NCBI RefSeq assembly: GCF_964199755.1
Contig: NC_133900.1
Coordinates: forward strand, 75,438,727 to 75,502,726
Length of the DNA stretch: 64,000 nucleotides
Direction: 5' to 3'
Origin: Larus michahellis
Taxonomy: Eukaryota > Chordata > Aves > Charadriiformes > Laridae
The position numbers were made by a program, and so were the translations under genes. This document shows, in pieces, positions 1 to 37,000 of this stretch; position 1 is the first letter of the stretch, and the number at the start of each line of letters is the position of its first letter. Under the pieces are notes generated by a model. The model was not told the origin of the DNA. It worked only from the letters and a program-made list of their open reading frames with translations, and searched no databases.

Positions 1-292
1 CACATATAAAAGACTCTTTGAAAATCAAGATACATTAATAAACAGAAGTAGTAAAAGTAATAATAACTTAAGTAGTAGTTAACAGTTGCGTGAAATGACT
101 TTGCAGACTCTGACCAAATGCACTTAGAACATGCTCTTATTTTTAGAAAACAAAAGGAAAAAAAAACAAAAAAGAATGAAAACACCACAAGATTCCGTAG
201 AACCAACATTATGTCACCACCAGGAGAGCACCAAGCAAGGCACCATTGGAAAGACAACATACTTGAATAAGTCTCTATAAATAAATCAAATG
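1..292 (-). other. CHIC2: CHIC2 3' UTR (partial, runs off window)
   Basis: Sequence downstream of the CHIC2 stop on the minus strand. It is AT-rich with no coding potential. I see no AATAAA (TTTATT on the plus strand) within these bases, so the polyadenylation site probably lies beyond the left edge. Confidence 0.75.
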
Positions 293-24878
<24,586 letters not shown>

Positions 24879-25584
24879 GGCCGGGCCCGGGCCGCCGCCG
24901 AGAGAAAGAGGAGCCGGGGCGACGCGACGAGGCGGTGGGGGGGCGGGCGGGCCAGCCGGCCGGCCGCGGGAAGCCGGCGGGGACGCCCCGGTGCCGGGTC
25001 GGGTGGCGGAGCGGCGGCGGCGGTGGCCGAAGCGGCGGCGGCGGCTCCGGGCGAGGAAGCGCCCGTCACCCTCCGCGGAGGGAGGGAGGGGGTGAGGGGC
25101 GGGGCAGGAACAACAACAACAACATCCGGCCGCCGACCACGCCCCGCCCACTCGCCACGCCCACCCGCCGCGCGCGGAGGGGAGGGGAGGGGCGGGGCGG
25201 GGCAGGGCGCGCGGGGCAGCCTCAGCGTGAGGCGACGGGGGTCAGCAGCGCCCGCCTCGGGGCCCTGGGTCGCCGTCGGCTTTGTTGGTGACTTGAGAGG
25301 GGTTTTTTTGATGTTTCTTCGAGCCGGGTGTGTGCTTTCTGGTCTTTTTAGCCCCTTTTTGACCATCTGTGAAAAAACCCAGGGGTTGGGAGGCCTGCCT
25401 TAGCTGAGGGGATTGTGAGGGAAGCAGCCCGGGCTGGCCGGTTCAGGTGAGGGACAGTGCCAAATGTTTGCTTCTCCCTCAATGCTGGTAGCATCCAGTA
25501 GACTTTCAGCCCTCCATGCTGAGACTGTTGTTCGCAATGGGGCACAGAGCAGACAAACACAGTGAAATTACGGAGAAACAGCTC

Positions 25585-25960
25585 CTTTTAGGACTACACA
25601 TGTGAAAGCTAACCAGAAAAACCTAAAATTCAATGGGTCTCTCAACTATAGATATGAAAACTAACCAGAAAACCCTAAAAATCAATGGACCCTTGACTAT
25701 AGACGCAAAGGCTGACCAGGAAACCCTAAATATCAACAGGACTCTTGACTATAGATAAAAAAGCTGACAAGAAAACCTTAAAAATCAGCGGGGCGCTCAG
25801 CTGTCGATAGGAAAGCTAACAAGAAAACCTTAAAAACCAACGGGACTCTCAACTATAGATAAAAAAGCTAACCAGAATACCCTAAAAATCAACGGGACTC
25901 TTGATTACGCACATGAAAGCTAACCGGAAAACCCTAAAAATCGATGTGACTCTTGGTTCT
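25585..25960. repeat. 52-bp tandem repeat, about seven copies
   Basis: A recurring GCTAACCAGAAAACCCTAAA core starts at about 25608, 25660, 25711, 25763, 25815, 25867 and 25919, giving spacings of 51-52 bp. Each unit continues with ATCAAcGGGACTCTTGACTATAGAT and AAAA. Copies differ by substitutions at roughly 10-20% of positions. Each unit includes a telomere-like CCCTAAA/CCTTAAA string. I do not recognise the family. It lies about 350 bp upstream of the CHIC2 CpG island. Confidence 0.92.
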
Positions 25961-27792
25961 CTCTCTGCAGTTTTGGTATCTGTCATCACCAAAACCTAAA
26001 GCAAAGGCTGGAAAATGCTGGTTGGAGCGTAACGGCCTCAGCAACAGGTAGGGCCACCAGCTGTTGTGACAACAGGGGAAGGCAGTGCTGACATGGGATT
26101 TAGCAGGGTGACATTTTGAAAAGGGAGAGCAGATCTTTTATATTTGACAGAGTGGAATGGTGGATCATGTACTTGTAGCAGTATTTACTGTCTAGATTCT
26201 GGCAGTTACAGTGACATGGAAGACTTCTCAAGAAACTGTTTGGGGCTGAACCTGCTTTTCATGAGTGTGAAGGGAATTCTACATTCCCCTTTCTTCAGTA
26301 CTCTACTCCGTATATCTTAATTACAATAACCCCTTTCTCATATTAAAAGTCTTCACTGATAGATCATTTTAATTCTGAAACCTGCAGTTCTGTTTTCCTG
26401 TCTAGTTACAGTATATATACCGGTCAGCTTATTTATGAAAGATTACATTGCCACTTAATCTCCATTACTCAGAAAGATCCTCGTGGTGTGTTTCTCAGAA
26501 ATAAAGTCTATACAAAGATGTCAGGGTGCTTACTGCTCTGTGTAAAACCAGAGCAGAAGCAGAATAGTTTTGTGATAGTCCATGGCACTACCTTTGCTGT
26601 AAAGGAAAAAAGCAGCATCTTTTACTGTCACATTGGAAAACTAAGTATTTCTGTGTCATGAGCTACTTGTAACAGGTTTCATTTCCCAATGAACAAAATT
26701 CTACAGAATAACGCAGAATTCCCCTGAGTAATAGTTCACTTTCATACTAGCATGCTTACGTGTGGTTTTTTTACCTAGTTACTGTTCTTGCATGTGTCTC
26801 ACACATAGAAATTGCATTTGGCGGGACCGATGACTCATTGCTTCTGTCTGACAGTCCTGAAATTGAGAAAATGGACCAAATTTAACACTGGCAAAAGCGA
26901 GAGGAAACCCGCAGGTTTCGGCAAAGCTGTGTCTCCTTGTGCTGGCTCACTCTACAGACAAATCTGGTAACCTGTTTGTTTGCAGATAACTGTTTCACGG
27001 TAGCAGCCGGGTTATCAGAGCCAGTGCTGTGCAGCACCGTGCTGGAAATCTTGGAAATGACGTTGAAGGCGTGGACTCACCTACATCACGCTGGAGTCCT
27101 TGCAGCTGTGCTGCAGGGCCAGCTCTCCTGTTTGAGGTGTGAGATCGCTGTGCTGCGTGGCATGACAAGCTTTGTTAGCTCGCTTGGTGGGTATGAGCTA
27201 TGACAACAAGAAAGAAAATCCCAGGACCCTCAATTAGTTCATTGTGTTAGGTATACGTTATTTACCTAACAAATATCTGTTCCATGGTCTGCTGTTTTCA
27301 GCTGTTCAGTGTGTAGAACATTTAACAGATGAAGAGCTGTGGCAGATATTAAGATGCGGTGCTACGTTTCTCGGTTGAGATCCCCATGATGCTTCATCTG
27401 TGTTCTGTAGCACCTGCTGTGCTCAAAGCACTGTGGCTGACTGCAGTGGTGAGCTCAAGGTACTTCGGTGTATCAGACACATTAAAACCAAAGTATACAC
27501 ACCTAGCAGCCACCCATGAAAAATTCAGTTTAAGTAACATTTTCACCATCTCCCATGGGCACTGCTAGAATCTTGGTTTTTAGGCAGAAATTGACTGCCT
27601 TAATCTTGAGATTGCAGTGCGTCGCTGTTTCATTTACTAACACCTGGTCTCATCGGTACTGGACCACCCTTGGAGGCACTAAGTAAACTCCCCGTTGTGT
27701 GCCATTGGCATCCTACCACACATTGAAGAAGGTCTTGCCATGGGCCTCTCTTCTCAGTTTCAGGAGTATCATATGAGTAGTCACTCCTTTAT
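25961..27792. other. intergenic, nothing recognised
   Basis: Between the 52-bp array and the first intergenic CR1. Mixed composition, short random open frames, no splice-bounded coding segment, RNA gene or repeat that I recognise. Confidence 0.6.
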
Positions 27793-28221
27793 AGAACAAG
27801 CCTTATGAGGAGCGGCTGAGGGAACTGGGATTGTTTAGCCAGGAGAAAAGGAGGATGAAAGAAAAAAAGGCTATCGCTCTCTACCACTACCTGAAAGGAG
27901 GTTGTAGCCAGGTGGGAGTCAGTCTCTTCTCCCAAGTAACAGGCGATAGGACAAAAGGAAATGGCCTCAAGTTGCGCCAGGGAAGGTTTAGATTGGATAT
28001 TAGGAAAATATCCAATTGTTGGATATTTTGTTGTCAAGCATTGGAACACACTGCCCAGGGAAGTGGTGGTGTCACCATCCTTGGAGGTATTTAAAAGATG
28101 AGCAGATGTGGTGCTTACCAATATGGTTTAGTGATGGTTTTTGTCAGTGTTGCGTTAGTGTTTGGGCTCAATGATCTGAAAGGTCCCTTCCAACCCAGGC
28201 AATTTTATGATTCTATGATTC
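27793..28221 (+). mobile_element. CR1 LINE 3' fragment, plus strand
   Basis: Starts in the 'gaggagcggctgagggaact' region of the CR1 3' end, continues through 'ggaaggtttagattggatat' and 'gggaagtggtggtgtcacca', and ends AATGATCTGAAAGGTCCC then TATGATTCTATGATTC, the classical CR1 terminal repeat. At 28005-28029 it carries a hairpin-like anomaly (see findings). Confidence 0.93.
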
Positions 28222-28595
28222 CTTCTCCACTGTTGTCACCTCACTGCCATGTGCCAGACTGCCCACCAACTGCGCACTCCCAAGTCCATGCCTTCACATC
28301 ATGGCGTTTTCTTGTGACTGTTTTGGTGTGTACTCAGACCCGAAATGGTGGGACACCTCTCCTGTCCACAGTGCATTGTCCTTTCTCTGGGAACACCCAG
28401 AATAATGCCAGGCTTGTACTGATTGTATTTTTAAGCCACTTACTTTATATCTAAATAAAAGAGGGTGGGCCTGAAGTGCAGCTTGGGGAGCACAGTGCTG
28501 CCTATCCAGGCAGGAGTGTCCTCCCTAGCGAATTTGTTTGTTCCACCTAACAGTTCAGTGGGGGAGAACTGGTGCTGTGCACAACTCTGACCAAG

Positions 28596-29586
28596 TGTGG
28601 TGGGTTGACCCTGGCTGGACGACAGTTGCCCATCAAAGCCAGTCTATCTCTTCCCTCCTTAGCTTGGGGCAGGGGGGGGGAAGAAAATATAACAAAAGGC
28701 TCAAGGGTCAAGATAAGAACAGGATGATCACTTGGCAATTACCATCACGGGCAAAACAGACTCGACTTGGGGAAAATTCATTTAATTCATTATCAATCCA
28801 ATCAGAGTAGGGTAATGAGAAATAAAAAGTAAATCTTAAAACACTTTCCCACCACCCTTCCCTTCACTCCCAGTTTCTCTGCCTCCTCCCACCATGGCAC
28901 AGGGGGACAGGGAATGGGGGTTGTGGTTAGTTCATCACGTGTTGTCTCTGCCACTCCTTCCTCCTCAGGGGGAGGACTCCTCACACGCTTCCCCTCCTCC
29001 AGCATGGGGTCCCCCCCATGGGAGACAGTCCTCCACAAACTGGTCCAGCATGAGTCCCCTGCAGGGTCATAAGTCTTGCCAGCAAGTCTGCTCCAGCATG
29101 GGCTCATCTCTCCACGGGGCCGCAGGTCTTGCCAGGACTGTGCTCCAGAACAGGCTCTCCACGGGGTCACAGCCTCCTTCAGGCATCCACCTGCTCCACC
29201 ATGGACCTCCATGGGCTGCAGTGGGGACAGCCTGCCTCACCGTGGCCTTCACCATGGGCTGCAGGGGAATCTCTTCTCTGGCGCCTGGAGCCCCTCCACC
29301 CCTGCCTTCTTCACTGATCTTGGTGTCTGCAGAGATGTTGCTCTCACATATTCTCACTCCTCTCTTCTGGCTGCTGCCGCGCTGGGGTTTTTTTTTCCCC
29401 TTCTTAACTATGTTATCCCAGAGGCGCTACCACAGTCACTGATGGGCTCAGCCTTGGGCAGCGGCAGGTCCATCTTGGAGCTGGCTGGCATTGGCTCTGT
29501 TGGACATAGGGGAAGCTTTTCACAGAAGCCACCTTTATAGCCCCCCCCCCCCCGCTACCAAAACCTGGCCACACAAACCCAATACA
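28596..29586 (+). mobile_element. solo LTR of an endogenous retrovirus-like element
   Basis: A 991-bp element beginning TGTGGTGGGTTGACCCTGGC and ending AAACCCAATACA (TG...CA ends). The interior has the long 'ccagcatgggctc...ccacggg' type sub-repeats at about 29000-29230, a G8 run, and a C14 run near the 3' end (29539-29553). From memory it resembles an LTR group common in songbird and other neoavian genomes (TguLTR5-like); I could not verify this by search. There is no gag/pol/env and no second LTR within the window, so it is a solo LTR left by recombination. The 5-bp flanks (CCAAG and CTGAG) do not form a clean target-site duplication. Open frames here on both strands are LTR-internal, not genes. 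Confidence 0.75.
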
Positions 29587-29697
29587 CTGAGGTACTCACT
29601 TGTCCTCAGAGTTGCTCTGTAAGGGCTGTGTACTGTAATCTAAAGGGGACTCTAAATCATTGTCACATTTATTTTTCTGTAGCTCTTCATTCCAGTT

Positions 29698-30582
29698 CAC
29701 AGAATCACAGAATCAGGATCACAGAATGGTAGGGGTTAGAAGGGACCTCTGGAGATCATCTAGTCCAACCCCCCTGACAGATCAGGGTCATCTAGAGCAG
29801 GTTGCACAGGAACACATCCGGGTGGCTTTTGAATATCTCCAGAGAAGGAGACTCCACAACGTCTCTGGGCACTGTTCCAGTGCTCTGGCACCCTCAAAGT
29901 AAAGAAGTTTTTCTTTCCATTTCCTCATGTTGAGACGGAATTTCCTGTGTTACAGGTTGTGCCCGTTGCCCCTTTTCCTGTTGCTGGGCACCCCTGAAAA
30001 GAGCCTGGTCTCATCCTCTTGACACTCACCCTTTACATATTTATAAGCATTGATGAGATCCCTCTCAGTCTTCTCTTCTCCAGGCTAAACAGACCCAGGT
30101 CTCAGCTTTTCTTCATAAGAGAGGTGCTCCATTCCCGTGATCGTCTTTGTAGCCCTCCGCTGGACTCTCACCGGTAGTTCCTTGTCTTTCTTGAACTGTG
30201 AGCCCAGAACTGGACACAGTACTCCAGGCTCACCAGGGCAGAGTAGAGGGGGAGGATGACCTCCCTCCACCTGCTGGTCACAGTCTTTTTAATTGGCCTT
30301 CTTGGCCACAAGGGCACATTGCTGGCTTATGGTCAACTTGTTGTCCACCAGGACTCCCAGGTCCCTCTTTGCAGAGCTGCTTTCCAACAGGTCAACCCCT
30401 AACCTGTATTGGTGGGTTATTCCTCCTTAGGTGCAGGACCCTACACTTGCCCTTGTTGAACTTCATTAGGTTCCTCTCTGCCCAACTCTCCACCCTGTCC
30501 AGGTCTCGCTGAATGGCGGCACAGCCTTCTGGTGTGACAACCATTCCTCCCAGTTTTGTGTCATCAGCAAACTGGCTGAAGC
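29698..30582 (-). mobile_element. CR1 LINE, about 0.9 kb, minus strand
   Basis: The reversed CR1 3' end starts with ACAGAATCACAGAATC and AGAATGG, followed by the 'ggagatcatctagtccaacc' block. It extends through 'gtgagcccagaactggacac' and 'caccaggactcccaggtccc' to 'tgtgtcatcagcaaactggc'. It includes the reversed 3' UTR and the last part of ORF2, with no intact frame. It lies 110 bp beyond the LTR, so the block reads CR1(+)-LTR-CR1(-). Confidence 0.93.
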
Positions 30583-30585
30583 TCC

Positions 30586-31070
30586 CTCTCTTTCTCTTTT
30601 GCAGCCTGCTTTATTTATTTTCCTATTCTTTGTCGTTTGTCCCACTCCATGTGCTGCACATTTCTTTCCCGTTTCCCCATTTGCCGTTGCTTCTTTCCTC
30701 TGCTTCCCTCTAATATCGTCTCCGTTGTCACGCGCCTCGTTCCTCCCACACTCTCTGGCTTGTTTCTCCCTGTCTTTTCCTTTGTTAATTAGTACATTGT
30801 TGGACTTCTGAAGGAAACTGTTTCATGCAACAGGGAATCAAAGAACAAGCAGCAGGTGCAGGAGTAACCTTGTTCTTTGAACTCCTACCACCACTCAACA
30901 GCAAAGCAAAGCTGGCAGGAACAGCTTCTTTATTTTTTTTCCCTGATTAATTAAGAGAAGAGAGGTAGTAAGAAGGAAAGCAAGAATGGGTAGTGATAGC
31001 AAGGGAAGAGGGCAAGCAGGGGAGCATAGGAGGGTAGGGAAGCCAGAGCTAGGAAGACAGAAATAGTGGA
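30586..31070. other. pyrimidine-rich then purine-rich stretch
   Basis: About 30586-30795 is strongly C/T on the plus strand, while about 30955-31065 is strongly A/G (AGGTAGTAAGAAGGAAAGCA and similar). The two arms do not pair base-for-base by eye. There is no coding evidence. Confidence 0.5.
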
Positions 31071-34000
31071 CTATAACTTACGTTCACTGACACCACAGAG
31101 GGAGTTTAGCAAAGCTACAGGACTGTAGCAAACCTCCACAGATGCTCACCCCAGGTGTGCTTTGCTTTTTCTGCCCCAAGACCTTCTCTCACATCAGTCA
31201 CTTCCCATGCCATGGAGCCTCTCATCTCTGGGTTGGCTCCTATCTTGCATAAATGTCCTGTTGCTCTCTACAAGAGTGGCCAAAGTGCTACTGATAATGC
31301 AAACATTCCTGCTAATGGTATCAGTCACCACCACCCCTTGAGTTTCAACAAAATGAAATAAAACAAAACCTGAAAATGAGATTTTATTTACAGTATTGCA
31401 GGAGTGTGGAAAGGCAAAGTCAGGGTAGGTAGCTGCAAATAACACGGCAGAACTTACCGTTAGAGCCATAGGATTGTGTTCGTTTCTCTGACCAGTTTCG
31501 TTGGGTTGATTATTTTGCAAAATTTCTGTAAAACCACAGGAAAACTAACTGAAGTTTTCTGTGCGAAAAGCAAAGGGAAGTCTTGACGCCCAGCCACTAC
31601 AATAAGTCAGAGTTTTGTTGCTGACTTTGTGACGCAGAATTGAGTTAGCTCTTAGAGTAAAAAGATACGGTGGATAGCTCCGATTGACTTTATGTTTTTA
31701 TTAGCCTTTTTTCCTCCTGTCAAGCAATTTATTTTGTTTTCCTTTTGGTCCAGCTTCCTATATTGCGTTTATATGAGTTTAATGAGGAGAGTTCAAAAGA
31801 TGCTTCTATATAGAAAATAGTATTTCTGAAAGAGACTCTGTAAGCCACAAATAAGGTACAGAAAACATAGATCTCATGTAAGGAGAAAAGCAGATACTTC
31901 CTTTTCAGAATTTCCTTAACATATAACAAAATGAAGAATAGAGTCCTTGTAGGTTCAAGTCTGTTAAAACTGTGGAGGCGTGCAGTTGGATACTGCTGCT
32001 CTTTCAAGGACCACATGACAACTCATTATTGAAGGCAGAATCTCCTAATCCAAAAAAGAATTTGTGATATGCCTGACTTAAAGATCTACTTGTGTTCCAC
32101 ATAACCTACAGCCAGGATAAACTCCTGGGTGTTTTTAGGCTTGACATCCGGGTTTTTTTCTTGTCTTCAGTAGGACTTGCTGACATAGCAAATATATATG
32201 GTCACTTTTTTTTTCCCTTCCCGTCAATGCGAGAGTCTAATATAGCAGAATCCTTGCTCCTTTTTATTTCTCTATAGTCACCTAAATTAAACAGAAACAC
32301 ACAAAAAGTCTCCAGTTTTCCTTTTATGTGAGATAGCTGTGGCCTTGAAATCGATGGGGGTTTCTATGCTGGAAGTACAAAAGTATAAAGTCCACTAAAC
32401 CCAAACATATAACAAAATCATATACAAACAGAACAGCAAGTTCTAGGCTTTTAAGATGTTCTTAAAATGGCAAATGTAGAATATCAAACCTTTCTTCAGA
32501 AGATTACCTTTAAGAACAGTATCTCTTGGAAATGCTGAAAACAAGTATCAGGGAATACTGTGGGCTGAATTCTCTGCTGTGTCTGTTCGAGATACAGCTG
32601 TTGGTAGCTGGGTGAAGCTGTAATGGACTCCTATCCTAAAAAAAACCCACAAAACAAACAAGAAAGCCAATGACAAATGTGGGGCTCTTCTAGCTGCTAT
32701 TGGAATGAACAACCGTGCCCTCCTGAACATCAGTAGGGATTTTAATTTAATGTCTTTATTTTTCCTTGTTTCTTTGGTTTTATGCCCCTTGATGCCTCAC
32801 CTCATAGTTTATATTTGTTTCAAGGACAGTTATTTTTCTCTTGGTAAATATTACTGAATTCCTAAGATGTTTACTCACCGTCTTAAATAAACAGTGAGTG
32901 ACTCCTTAACTGCTGCAACTGAACTGCAAATCTCTAAGTCACCATAGTAAGAAGCAGCCTTTATCTGAAGAAAATGTTAAAAATCAGGTTTACTGATCTG
33001 TTGTTAAGATAAAATGCCTTCGTGTAGCATATTTTAGAGAATTAGACAGTGCCTCTGTCCATTTTAGCTTGAGAATAGAAAGTGCCAAAGTTTTTATCCT
33101 ACTTAAAGGCAAATACCCTCTGCTATGCCACCCACATATACCCAATCTGTTGGAAAACCAGAACTATGTATTCCTTTAGGATTGAGAACATAATTCTTTG
33201 CTTGTCAGATTATTCTGACAGATTACATTATAATTACTTCCTCATTAATTACTGTGACAAATGTTGATCTAAAGAGAACAGGGAAGGATGTCTTTCATTT
33301 AAAATCATCAAAACATGAAAAACTGAGATTTCCTCTGAAGACTTTAACGTTCATTAATATTTGGGTATACTAACATGTTCATTCCTGTTGCAGAGAAGCA
33401 AAGTCAGATTTCTAGCACCTGTCTCTTTCTAATATGACAGTTTCATTTCCTTCTGAATATTTTAAAATAACAGATTTTGCAAGGAAATATTTTTCTCTCT
33501 GATGGTATGAGACATGATCCATAATTGGTCTAACAGCATGAAAAAAAGAGATGCTCTTGTTCTAAGAAGTTGTTTAAAGTGTGCCAAAGTACTTATAGTG
33601 GAATACACTACATTCCTAGAGTAGGATGTCCTCACAGAAGGTATAAAGAACAAATAACAGCTCCAACCTCTGTGATAAAGCATGAGAGATGGGAATAATT
33701 TTCAACCTGAACAGAAACTTACTTTCCTTTCAAAGCAAGAGAGAGATTGTGAAGGAATTGCCTCTCTTCCGCACCCAGTTCTCTCTTTAAGCTCATTTTT
33801 GGCTGCTGTCAGACTGGCCCTAACCTAAGCATTGGGCCTGACACAGCGGAGTGAAAATCTGTGCGTTATCCCATCACCATATGAATGCTACAGTTTCTTA
33901 TGCATCTGTGAAAAAGCAGAAGAGGAGAGAATCACACACATAATACAAAGGCACTTTGTGATCAGATTCGTAAATCTTGTTGCAGCTTGGTTAAGATATT

Positions 34001-37000
34001 GGAGTACAGTTGTTTTCTCTCTTCGAAGAGACTGGAGTAACAATTCCAGCCTGCAGCAGTGAATGACTGCAGCAGTTAAGTTTGGGTAACTGATCTGTTA
34101 GCACACAATGGACAACTTGTACCAGAGTGTCCTTGTGAGCGAGAGAATAACCTGTATAACCTCTTGCCCCCAAAGGAATGGGAAAGCTGCATTAGGCTTG
34201 TTTTGCTTGAGGAGTTATTAAAGTGCATTCAGATTCTCTGCAATTCTGCAAGATTCCGAAAGATAGGAGATGTTGGGTCAAATCCCAGTTGTGCAGTTAT
34301 CTTGCTCTGGGACTGTGGACAAAATTGTTTGAATCTATACACCTTTCCCATAGTGGGTGAATTACTGGCAGGACTCTCATTGATTGGGAAGCTCCCAGGG
34401 TTTTTCCCACTGGGCGATACCTTAACATACAAGCGTTGTTTCTATGTGTGCATCTAGGAAGTGCGATCATGGCTTTTATTTTTATTTCTTTGGTACCCTT
34501 GAAAGACCTTTTGTAGCTCTGGAGAATGAGCTGACCTCTTTTGTTCCCCTAGCCTGAAAAAGGTCATATTTTGTTTAACTAACCTTTGAAAACACCAGGC
34601 CAAATTCTACTCCCACTGCACCATTCAGAATAGCTGCAGAGTAACTCTGTCTTACAGCTCTGTAACTGAGAGTAATATTTTTACCCAAACCCTTCCATCT
34701 TCTGACCTGTAACAAGTCAATGTCTCAGTATGTGTAGGGGTGCAGACAGTCACACCTCTTATATGCTGTAGTGTTAATTGTATTCTAGATGTATAGGTGC
34801 TTTAATAGGAATATTAGCTCTTTGATTCAGCTGCGTGTAACAGAACCTAGACTGCTGAAGTGGAGCTATTTGAGTCTGGGCTGCTCTTCAAGCATTGAAC
34901 TCCTTTTTGGCTGATGTTTTTTTGTCTGGTCAATGTATAATAGTAATTATATTTCATTTGCACTTTAAAACTGTGCCTTATACCTTCCTACTTACATCTT
35001 CTGGCAGTTTAGGTGCCAATACTTCTTCCTTCTTTAGAAACTTCACACTGTGATTTTTTCCCCCTTTTTAATGTCTTTCTTTTTCACTAGAATAGTGCTT
35101 TGAACCTTGTAAACTAATTTTCAGGACTTCTGTCATTCTTTTTCCATTAGATTTTGACATAGCCTCAGCACTATAGCAGACTAAATAAGCTTTGAACTAA
35201 TATACTTACTCAAGATCCTAACATATGTGAAATTACTTTGTTTCTATGATTTTTCAAAGAGAAAGCTTTGAATGCAGGCTTGGACAATGTATTCATTATA
35301 AATAAGAAGAGGCAGACTATGCAAAATTTTGGATATTGTTTTAGTAAAAATCTTCATTTTGGTTCCATTTTGACACGCTCATATTGTGTGCTTCTTTAAT
35401 GTGTTGTTTTCTTCCTAGCAAAGCAAAAGGTAAGGTACCTCTAGCCTGTACTTCACTGAGACTCTGCTTCCTGAAACTTTGGGGCTTTTTCCTTTATTTT
35501 ACGTTGGGGATACAAATACATATAAGAGGATGAAACTGAAAAAGGGTTGCTTCCAGCCACAGGCATTAGAGATTTGTTTTCACGTAACAGCTACTTGGGC
35601 AAAGCTAAGATTGTGTTGTGAAGAGACAAAGAAACAAGATGGTAGGTTTCTTTCTCATAGAGGCTTCCAGATCATATCAAAATCAGACTGATGTTTGTCC
35701 TGACTTCTGAAAAAAACACCATTTTGGCACACATGGGTTTTGTCTTCTGTTATCTTAACAGCAAATGTAAAAAGGAAAAAAAAATGCACCATCTGCCCTG
35801 TGGACCCTAGTTTCTAGGAATACCAATGCAGCATCTTTCTTAGAAAATACATTCCCTCAAATAATCAACAACTTAATATTTAGCCAGTACTGTGTCAAAA
35901 AGGATATTAAGCAGCCCTTGTGTGTGTCTTCACTCCAGAAAAAAAAATCCCATATCTTCAGGCACTGTTACATAGCAGTCAGAAGTGTCTCACATGTTCT
36001 CTTAAAACTACTTTCATTTCATATTCCTATTGGTAAATCCCACAATGAGTTTCGGAGCTTCATTTCGCACATACTTAAGAAGCTCTTTTATTTCCAGGCT
36101 AAATTTCCACATGGCCAGAGTGTATACATCTGTTCTTGTGGTGGTATTCTTCTTTAGATGGAATACTTCTCTCTCATGGATATTTACCTCAATGGTATAA
36201 GCAACAGCCGTGTCACCTCTCTTTGAGTCTCCTCTTCACGTGAAGGTCCATGTTCCTCTAATGCTAATGCCTCTAATGCTGTCTTCTGGACCTGCTCTGA
36301 TTTAGACTTTTATGAGATGGAAGTGGAGAGCTGTCAGCTATCCCAGACAAGGTTTCCCCATGCATGATGGCTTTAGTGTTTCCATCTTCTTAGTGGAATG
36401 ACTTTGCCTCTTACGGTCTGTGATTGCTTTCACCTGTCACCTGGCCAGCCACAGTGATGCTTCATAAACATGGATTCATGTGCCCAGGTGCCTCAGAGAC
36501 AATGTCACGTTCAGCCATGGAGCTCCTAGCTTATATTGGCTTTGTCATTGCACTTCTGTATTCCTCAGAGAATCCACTTCTTCCAGTATGGCACTCCAGT
36601 CTCTGCAAATACTGACTTCAACTCGTTCCTATGAATAGGATAGTCCTATTGCCTGTGCCAAGAAAACAAATTAAACTAAGTAATTCAACTGCTTCTGGGA
36701 GTTATCCTTGAGGAACTCCATGATTAACTGTATCCCCCCTGCTTCCTGAGTCTGCAGGAGTAGTATCATCTCTCCTTTAGCAAGTTCCTTCATCACTTTG
36801 CAATTTTCGGGTTATCCCACATACATACTTTCATTCCAGGGGAAAGAAAAAAAATTATAATCCATTTTAGGATGGACGAGGTGAACTCAAAATTCATACA
36901 ACATTCAGGCTGTGAAACAGGCAACTCCCAAATTCAAAAGCCTGCTTTTTGGTCACTGTCAAGCAGAACGCTTCAACTTAAGCATAACCCCTAAGAATCA

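Noticed and set aside
28894..29540. Several 100-180 codon frames on both strands
   Set aside because: All lie inside the solo LTR and reflect its GC-rich internal sub-repeats; no retroviral protein is encoded.
34200..34340. Possible ancient tRNA-derived SINE (MIR-like wording with 'tcaaatcccagttgtgcag')
   Set aside because: Only a short resemblance, no A/B box pair or tail that I could define; insufficient to call.
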